From the NCBI GenBank assembly GCA_900556625.1, contig USPQ01000011.1, forward strand, positions 1 to 56,899: 56,899 nt of DNA, read 5' to 3'. Made by a program: the position numbers and the translations under genes. This DNA is from an uncultured Bacteroides sp. GTDB taxonomy: Bacteria; Bacteroidota; Bacteroidia; Bacteroidales; Bacteroidaceae. Position 1 is the stretch's first letter. Every line of letters begins with the position of its first letter. Positions 51,466 to 56,899 of the stretch are shown here, piece after piece. The notes beneath the pieces are model-generated. The model worked only from the letters and a program-made list of their open reading frames with translations, was not told where the DNA came from and did no database searches.

Positions 51466-52602
51466 ATGAAGTATTATCTGATTGTTGGTGAGGCTTCCGG
51501 TGACTTGCACGCTTCCCACTTGATGAGTGCCTTGAAAACGGCAGATCCGCAAGCCGATTTTCGCTTTTTCGGGGGCGACCTAATGGCTGCTGTTGGCGGC
51601 AAAATGGTGAAGCATTATAAAGAGCTGGCATATATGGGATTTATTCCTGTATTGCTTCATTTGCGCACTATCTTTGCAAATATGAAACGTTGCAAAGAAG
51701 ACATTGTTGCTTGGAATCCGGATGTCGTAATTTTGGTGGATTATCCGGGGTTCAACCTTGATATTGCCAAATTTGTTCATGCAAAGACACAAATACCGGT
51801 CTACTATTATATATCTCCTAAGATATGGGCATGGAAGGAGTATCGCATCAAGAATATCAAACGTGATGTAGACGAATTGTTCTCTATACTTCCTTTTGAA
51901 GTTGAGTTTTTTGAAGGGAAGCATCAGTATCCCATTCACTATGTAGGAAACCCTACCGTGGACGAAGTGGCTGCTTATCAGGAAACGAACCCGAAAGACT
52001 TTGCTGCGTTTATTGCAGCAAACCAGTTGGAGAATAAACCGGTTATTGCTTTGCTGGCAGGTAGTCGGAAGCAAGAAATCAAGGATAATTTGCCTGATAT
52101 GCTGAAAGCTGCTTCTGCTTTCCCGGATTATCAACTGGTATTAGCCGGTGCGCCCGGCATTACCCCGGAATATTATGAAAAGTATGTGGGGCAGGCGAAC
52201 GTAAAAATTATATTCGGACAGACATACCGCATTTTACAGCATGCAGATGCGGCTTTGGTGACATCGGGAACGGCTACTCTCGAAACAGCTTTGTTTCGTG
52301 TTCCTCAGGTGGTTTGCTATCATACTCCGATTGGAAAAGTTATTTCGTTCCTACGACGTCACATTCTGACTGTGAAATATATTTCATTGGTTAATCTGAT
52401 TGCTGACTGTGAGGTTGTTAAAGAGTTGGTTGCTGATACCATGACGGTAAAGAATATGCAGTGTGAACTGGCTAATCTTCTTGAAAATGAAGTGTATAAG
52501 AAGGAAATGCTTACTGGATATGATTATGTGGCGGAACGATTGGGACCTGCCGGTGCTCCCTGTCATGCAGCTCATGGAATAGTGAAGCTGTTGAAAAAAT
52601 AA
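51466..52602 (+). CDS. lpxB: Lipid-A-disaccharide synthase
   Basis: 378 aa. Conserved GT19 blocks: MKYYLIVGEASGDLHASHLM, FRFFGGDLMAAVGG, LAYMGFIPVLLHLRTIFANM, PDVVILVDYPGFNLDIAKFV, YISPKIWAWKEYRIKNIK, and LLAGSRKQEIKDNLPDML. The enzyme joins UDP-2,3-diacylglucosamine and lipid X to form the lipid A disaccharide at the inner face of the inner membrane. It follows surE by 15 nt and is ended by a strong hairpin. Confidence 0.96.
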   Translation: MKYYLIVGEASGDLHASHLMSALKTADPQADFRFFGGDLMAAVGGKMVKHYKELAYMGFIPVLLHLRTIFANMKRCKEDIVAWNPDVVILVDYPGFNLDIAKFVHAKTQIPVYYYISPKIWAWKEYRIKNIKRDVDELFSILPFEVEFFEGKHQYPIHYVGNPTVDEVAAYQETNPKDFAAFIAANQLENKPVIALLAGSRKQEIKDNLPDMLKAASAFPDYQLVLAGAPGITPEYYEKYVGQANVKIIFGQTYRILQHADAALVTSGTATLETALFRVPQVVCYHTPIGKVISFLRRHILTVKYISLVNLIADCEVVKELVADTMTVKNMQCELANLLENEVYKKEMLTGYDYVAERLGPAGAPCHAAHGIVKLLKK

Positions 52603-52624
52603 CTTTCTTTTTCTGAATAAACGT

Positions 52625-52655
52625 AAAGCCGATGCAGTAATTGCACGGCTTTTTT
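52625..52655 (+). terminator. Terminator after lpxB
   Basis: AAAGCCG (52625-52631) pairs with CGGCTTT (52646-52652), with inner TGCA/TGCA around a 5-nt loop, followed by a T-run. Confidence 0.9.
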
Positions 52656-52693
52656 ATTTATTAAGCAGAAGATTAAAAAAGAAAGGAACAGAT

Positions 52694-53479
52694 ATGAAAA
52701 AATTTAAGTGGCTTTTAGGTATGTTAGTGCTGGCACTAATGCCAATGTTGCAATCATGTGATGATGATGGATATTCTATTGGAGATTTCAGTTGGGACTG
52801 GGCTACGGTCCGGACTACCGGTGGAGGAGGTTATTATTTGGTAGGTGACCGTTGGGGAATCATCGATCCGGTTGCTACTTCTATACCTTGGTTCAAACCT
52901 GTGGATGGTGAACGTGTGGTATCCTTTTTCAATCCTTTGGCTGACATGAGTGATGAAAAAGGTGTTCAGGTGAAAATGGAAGGTATTCAGGAAGTGTTGA
53001 CTAAGGAAGTTGAGGAGATGACTGCTGAAAATGAAGAAGAATTTGGAAATGATCCTATTTTGATTTATCAGGGTGATATGTGGCTGGGAGGAAAGTTTCT
53101 GAACATTATCTTCCGCCAGAATTTGCCTCGCAGTGAAAAACATCGTATCAGTCTCGTGGAGAATAAGATAGCAACTGAGCCGGGTGAACCCGAAACTCCG
53201 GAAACTTTAAGCATCGGTGAAGACGGCTATGTTCATTTGGAGTTACGTTATAATACGTATGATGATGTAACAGACTATTGGGGTTGGGGACGAGTTTCCT
53301 ATAATTTGGAAAAGTTCTACCCGACACCCAAAGAAGGTGAAACTACGATGAAAGGTTTTAAGGTAACGATTAACTCTGAAGAAAATGGAGAAGGAGTAGT
53401 GGTAGTACTTGACTTGGAACATCCGGTCGGTGTGCCGGAGAAAGCTAAAGATGTACATGCTACATCTGTAATCAGATAA
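52694..53479 (+). CDS. NigD-like lipoprotein
   Basis: 261 aa. The leader MKKFKWLLGMLVLALMPMLQ ends in QSC, lipidated at C22, followed directly by DDDG, an acidic run like the Bacteroides surface-lipoprotein signal. The start of the mature protein, YSIGDFSWDWATVRTTGGGG, then WGIIDPVA, matches NigD-like proteins, a Bacteroides family named for presumed bacteriocin-immunity members but mostly uncharacterised. The rest is beta-rich (HLELRYNTYDDVTDYWGWGR). It stands alone between two terminators, so it is a single-gene unit. No bacteriocin gene is adjacent. Function unknown. Confidence 0.8.
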   Translation: MKKFKWLLGMLVLALMPMLQSCDDDGYSIGDFSWDWATVRTTGGGGYYLVGDRWGIIDPVATSIPWFKPVDGERVVSFFNPLADMSDEKGVQVKMEGIQEVLTKEVEEMTAENEEEFGNDPILIYQGDMWLGGKFLNIIFRQNLPRSEKHRISLVENKIATEPGEPETPETLSIGEDGYVHLELRYNTYDDVTDYWGWGRVSYNLEKFYPTPKEGETTMKGFKVTINSEENGEGVVVVLDLEHPVGVPEKAKDVHATSVIR

Positions 53480-53504
53480 ATAACCTAACCTATGTAACTG
53501 TGTG

Positions 53505-53556
53505 TAAAAAAAGGTCGGGATAATTTTCGCAAAGAAAGTTTCCCGACCTTTATTTT
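53505..53556. terminator. Bidirectional terminator between the NigD-like gene and cdsA
   Basis: AAAGGTCGGGA (53510-53520) pairs perfectly with TCCCGACCTTT (53541-53551). A-run before and T-run after make it work on both strands. Confidence 0.9.
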
Positions 53557-53581
53557 TTATCTCTATTCTGAATATACAGAT

Positions 53582-54430
53582 TTAAAACCAAGTGAGAGCA
53601 TAAAGATAGACTACTGCTGCCGGTATAGCCATTAATGAACTGTCGAACCGATCAAGCATGCCTCCGTGTCCCGGAAGAATTGTACCGGAATCTTTTACGT
53701 GAAGTTGGCGTTTTAGCAATGATTCTGTCAAGTCACCCCAAGTTCCGAACACTACAACTACCAGCGCCAATCCTGCCCATTGCCACATCGACATGAACGG
53801 AAAATAATGTGCCAGTATAAAGGAAGAACCAATAGCAACGATACCTCCGCCGATAGAGCCTTCCCACGATTTCTTAGGAGAAATACGCTCGAACAAACGA
53901 TGCTTTCCGATCAGCGAACCGATGCAATATGCACCTGTGTCACTCAACCAAAGGAAGATGAAGATAGATAACGGCAAAATCGGGTTGTAGCTAACACTGC
54001 TGTATTCCGAACTGGGATCATTGTGGAAAGCAAGTACGTTCAGTAGTGCGAATGGCAGACCGATATATAGCTGGCTAAGCATAGAATATGCCCAGTTCAG
54101 CACCGGATTTTCCTTTTTCAGGTATAACTCGCTAATCATTAAGTAGAGCAGTAGCAGTACGTAAGGAATAAAGATCTTGGAATCAGCTGCATCAATACAG
54201 AAGCCCATTACTGCAAGGAAGAGATAAGCTCCTCCCAGCATGATAATCGTTTTATTTACGTTTACTCCGTCAGCACGCATATTTACTAGTTGTCCAAACT
54301 CATAAATAGTCAAGGCGCTAATGATTATGAACAGTATACCGAAACTGAATGATGTGTAAAGGATGCATCCCACCAGAATGGCGACGAAAAGCACACCTGT
54401 AATAGCCCGTTTGATAAAATTGCTAGCCAA
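53582..54430 (-). CDS. cdsA: Phosphatidate cytidylyltransferase
   Basis: 282 aa, about eight membrane segments (first at 8-28, RAITGVLFVAILVGCILYTS). The CdsA signature is present near the C-terminus: SLLKRQLHVKDSGTILPGHG followed by GMLDRFDS. The enzyme makes CDP-diacylglycerol from phosphatidate and CTP, the precursor of phosphatidylethanolamine and cardiolipin; the cls gene in this window uses a later product of the same pathway. It follows ftsH by 12 nt and is probably the last gene of the rsfS-ftsH-cdsA operon. Confidence 0.96.
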   Translation of the reverse strand: MASNFIKRAITGVLFVAILVGCILYTSFSFGILFIIISALTIYEFGQLVNMRADGVNVNKTIIMLGGAYLFLAVMGFCIDAADSKIFIPYVLLLLYLMISELYLKKENPVLNWAYSMLSQLYIGLPFALLNVLAFHNDPSSEYSSVSYNPILPLSIFIFLWLSDTGAYCIGSLIGKHRLFERISPKKSWEGSIGGGIVAIGSSFILAHYFPFMSMWQWAGLALVVVVFGTWGDLTESLLKRQLHVKDSGTILPGHGGMLDRFDSSLMAIPAAVVYLYALTWF

Positions 54431-54442
54431 AATATTTGCGTT

Positions 54443-56572
54443 TTAAGTTGTTTTCTTTCCACCTTCCGCCGAGATCACCTTTTTTTCTATGGAAACTTTA
54501 CCTTCCACGGTAATCTTAGCTTCGGTTGTCTCTTTCTCCTCTGTAGAGTTTTCAGCTTCTTCTTCCTTGATTTCTTTCTCCTTCTCTTTCACCTCTTCGG
54601 CCAGTCTCTTTTCCGCTTCGGCAGCTTCCTGACTTTCTTTGGCAGCCATGATTTCTTCTGAGCGGGAAGCCCAAGGGCGTTTTCCAAAGATACGTTCAAC
54701 ATCTTCGGCAAAGATTACTTCCTTATCAATTAGTAATTGAGCGAGCTGGTTGTGTCCTTCCCGATGTTCGGACAGAATTTTTTTTGCACGTTCATATTGC
54801 TCATTTACCATATTCTTGACTTCCGTATCAATCAGTTCGGCTGTCTTTTCACTATATGGACGATTGAAAGAATATTCTTCATTGTTATAATAGCATAAGT
54901 TAGGCAGTTTGTCGCTCATACCTAAATAAGCTATCATTCCGTATGCTTGTTTGGTGACTCTTTCCAAGTCGTTCATAGCACCTGTGGAGATACGATTGAG
55001 AAATAAATCTTCGGCAGCGCGTCCTCCTAGAGTGGCACACATTTCATCGAGCATTTGCTCTTTAGTTGTGATCTGGCGTTCCTCCGGCAAATACCAGGCA
55101 GCACCCAATGCACGTCCGCGAGGAACAATTGTCACTTTAATCAACGGGTTTGCATATTCCAGCAGCCAGGAGATCGAAGCGTGTCCCGCTTCATGCAGAG
55201 CGATAGAACGTCTTTCTGCTTCTGTTGTAATCTTTGTCTTCTTTTCCAAACCGCCGATGATGCGGTCTACGGCGTCAAGGAAGTCTTGTTTTCCAACGAA
55301 CTTCTTGCCGTGACGGGCTGCAATCAGGGCCGCTTCATTACAAACATTGGCAATGTCCGCACCGGAGAACCCCGGAGTTTGGCGGGCAAGAAGGTCCACA
55401 TCTACAGTATCATCTATCTTGATCGGGCGCAAATGCACACCGAATACTTCTTTACGTTCATTCAGGTCGGGCAAGTCTACATGTATCTGACGGTCAAAAC
55501 GTCCGGCACGGAGTAAAGCCTTGTCGAGTACATCTACACGGTTGGTCGCGGCCAGGATGATTACACCACTATTGGAACCGAAACCGTCCATTTCAGTCAA
55601 TAACTGGTTCAATGTATTCTCGCGTTCGTCATTTCCTCCCATTGCAGGATTCTTGCCACGGGCACGTCCAACGGCGTCAATCTCGTCAATAAATACGATA
55701 CAAGGAGCTTTCTCTTTGGCTTGCTTAAACAAGTCGCGGACACGGGAAGCACCTACGCCGACAAACATTTCCACAAAGTCAGAACCTGCCAGCGAGAAGA
55801 AAGGTACATTAGCTTCACCGGCCACAGCTTTGGCGAGTAATGTTTTACCGGTCCCCGGAGGGCCTACCAGTAATGCTCCCTTAGGAATTTTACCTCCCAA
55901 GTCTGTATATTTTTGAGGTTCTTTCAAGAACTCCACAATTTCTTCTACTTCCTGTTTGGCTTCCGCCAGGCCGGCTACATCTTTGAATGTAATCTTGATC
56001 GCCCCTCCTTTTTCGAAAAGTTGGGCTTTTGATTTACCTACATTAAACACACCGCCAGGACCTCCACTACCACCGCCACTCATACGGCGCATGAAGAATA
56101 TCCATAAAGCAATCAGCAGCACAAGCGGCAGGACCTGAATCAGGATAGCAGGGAATATATCTGATTTAGGCGGATAATCCGAGGTCCCGTCAAAATGACC
56201 GGCTTCTTTTTCTGCCTGCAAAAATTCTTCCAGTTTGTCAGTAGACGGCGCCCTACTTGTGATGATCGGGTTGCGCCCTACTTTGGTAGAGTCCGCTCCG
56301 AATACGGCACCTACGGAATTAGGTTTGAGATAAGCCTCAATCGACTTGTCCTCATACCCCAGCACTTTGCTGACATAACCGTTTTTAACGTAATCCTGAA
56401 ATTCGCTGTATGTGACAGCTTTGTTTCCGGCTCCCCTTGAATCACTGCCCCACCAGAGGCCGAGAAGCATAAGGGCAATAATCATATACATCCAGTTCAA
56501 GTTGAACTTGGGCATATTAACCTTGTTGTTAGGTTTATTGCTATTGTTTTTGTTGCTACTATTATTGTCCAT
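54443..56572 (-). CDS. ftsH: ATP-dependent zinc metalloprotease FtsH
   Basis: 709 aa. Membrane segments at about 25-42 (WMYMIIALMLLGLWWG) and 147-165 (ILIQVLPLVLLIALWIFFMR) bracket a periplasmic domain. The AAA module has Walker A GALLVGPPGTGKTLLAKAVA, Walker B CIVFIDEIDAVG and the second region of homology LLRAGRFDRQI. The protease site is HEAGH. The C-terminus carries a long Glu/Lys-rich tail after the enzyme proper (LAEEVKEKEKEIKEEEAENS), longer than in E. coli. It degrades misassembled membrane proteins and regulatory substrates. It lies 9 nt after rsfS. Confidence 0.97.
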   Translation of the reverse strand: MDNNSSNKNNSNKPNNKVNMPKFNLNWMYMIIALMLLGLWWGSDSRGAGNKAVTYSEFQDYVKNGYVSKVLGYEDKSIEAYLKPNSVGAVFGADSTKVGRNPIITSRAPSTDKLEEFLQAEKEAGHFDGTSDYPPKSDIFPAILIQVLPLVLLIALWIFFMRRMSGGGSGGPGGVFNVGKSKAQLFEKGGAIKITFKDVAGLAEAKQEVEEIVEFLKEPQKYTDLGGKIPKGALLVGPPGTGKTLLAKAVAGEANVPFFSLAGSDFVEMFVGVGASRVRDLFKQAKEKAPCIVFIDEIDAVGRARGKNPAMGGNDERENTLNQLLTEMDGFGSNSGVIILAATNRVDVLDKALLRAGRFDRQIHVDLPDLNERKEVFGVHLRPIKIDDTVDVDLLARQTPGFSGADIANVCNEAALIAARHGKKFVGKQDFLDAVDRIIGGLEKKTKITTEAERRSIALHEAGHASISWLLEYANPLIKVTIVPRGRALGAAWYLPEERQITTKEQMLDEMCATLGGRAAEDLFLNRISTGAMNDLERVTKQAYGMIAYLGMSDKLPNLCYYNNEEYSFNRPYSEKTAELIDTEVKNMVNEQYERAKKILSEHREGHNQLAQLLIDKEVIFAEDVERIFGKRPWASRSEEIMAAKESQEAAEAEKRLAEEVKEKEKEIKEEEAENSTEEKETTEAKITVEGKVSIEKKVISAEGGKKTT

Positions 56573-56581
56573 AATCGTTGA

Positions 56582-56899
56582 TTAGTCTAAATCGGGGATT
56601 TGAATAAGTTTGGCATCTGCCCAAAGGTGTTCCAGATTATAAAAGGCTCTTGTTTCCGGTAGAAAAACATGTACCAGTACGTCCGCATAGTCCATAGCTA
56701 CCCATTCTGCATTTCGAAGTCCGTCAACGGCAAAAGGTTTGCTGTCCGCACCTTTACGGGTAAATTCTTTGATAGAATCTACGATAGCACCAACCTGACT
56801 GGGAGAATTTCCCTGACAAATAACGAAGTATTTACAGATAGTATCTTCTATATTGGTTAAATCGGCAATAATGATGTTTTTACCTTTTTTCTCTTGAAT
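56582..56899 (-). CDS. rsfS: Ribosomal silencing factor RsfS (5' end beyond the window)
   Basis: 106 codons including the stop; the start is outside the window. Translation of the minus strand gives NIIIADLTNIEDTICKYFVI, SPSQVGAIVDSIKEFTRK, WVAMDYADVLVHVFLPETRA and FYNLEHLWADAKLI, the RsfS/Iojap pattern. RsfS binds uL14 and blocks subunit joining when nutrients are short. It precedes ftsH by 9 nt in the same direction, the usual Bacteroidetes order. Confidence 0.93.
   Translation of the reverse strand: MQEKKGKNIIIADLTNIEDTICKYFVICQGNSPSQVGAIVDSIKEFTRKGADSKPFAVDGLRNAEWVAMDYADVLVHVFLPETRAFYNLEHLWADAKLIQIPDLD

Noticed and set aside
1..56899. Insertion sequence, integrase or prophage
   Set aside because: No transposase, integrase, phage gene or long terminal inverted repeat was recognised on either strand.

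Overview
The window reads as a chromosomal segment of a gut Bacteroides close to B. thetaiotaomicron. The evidence is a SusC/SusD pair with three GH92 mannosidases and an ECF sigma/FecR pair, promoters of the Bacteroides type (TTTG near -33, TAnnTTTG near -7), a NigD-like lipoprotein, a DUF6078 protein, and the housekeeping order alaS - M23 peptidase - MerR - rel - mltD - DUF5683 - parB - parA - surE - lpxB - NigD-like - cdsA - ftsH - rsfS. No insertion sequence, prophage, CRISPR array or rRNA was seen.

Layout. (1) 69-10280, plus strand: a six-gene block encoding a secreted propeller/di-heme cytochrome c, a RidA/chorismatase-like protein, a cupin, a large propeller/di-heme/SUMF1-fold fusion, a fused CcsBA cytochrome c synthase and a second secreted propeller. 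It looks like a self-contained periplasmic heme-redox system of unknown substrate and is the least explained part of the window. (2) 10.4-25 kb: mostly single genes: Vat-like acetyltransferase, thioredoxin-fold peroxidase, Nudix hydrolase, queA, tRNA-Pro(GGG), AraC regulator, aroB, a large outer-membrane barrel, cardiolipin synthase, rsmD with DUF3822 and a pilin-like protein, and a RecD-like helicase. (3) 25.2-39.7 kb, minus strand: a mannan/N-glycan utilisation locus. A promoter at about 39.78 kb drives GH92c - ECF sigma - FecR - GH92b - GH92a; SusC (with an N-terminal STN signalling domain) and SusD follow as a separate unit. Between them sit a DUF6078 gene and a tandem array of 22-bp units. 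GH92a carries residues matching those I recall for Bt3990 (E533, H584, E585, D642, D644), so an alpha-1,2-mannosidase is likely; the other two lack the H-E pair. The GH18 endoglycosidase and surface glycan-binding lipoproteins that I recall from the B. thetaiotaomicron high-mannose N-glycan locus are not present here. (4) 40-56.9 kb: conserved core genes for translation, stringent response, cell wall, chromosome partition, lipid A, phospholipid synthesis and membrane proteolysis. The last gene, rsfS, runs off the right edge.

Bases 1-68 hold no recognisable gene. All functions are read from motifs by eye; no database search was possible.
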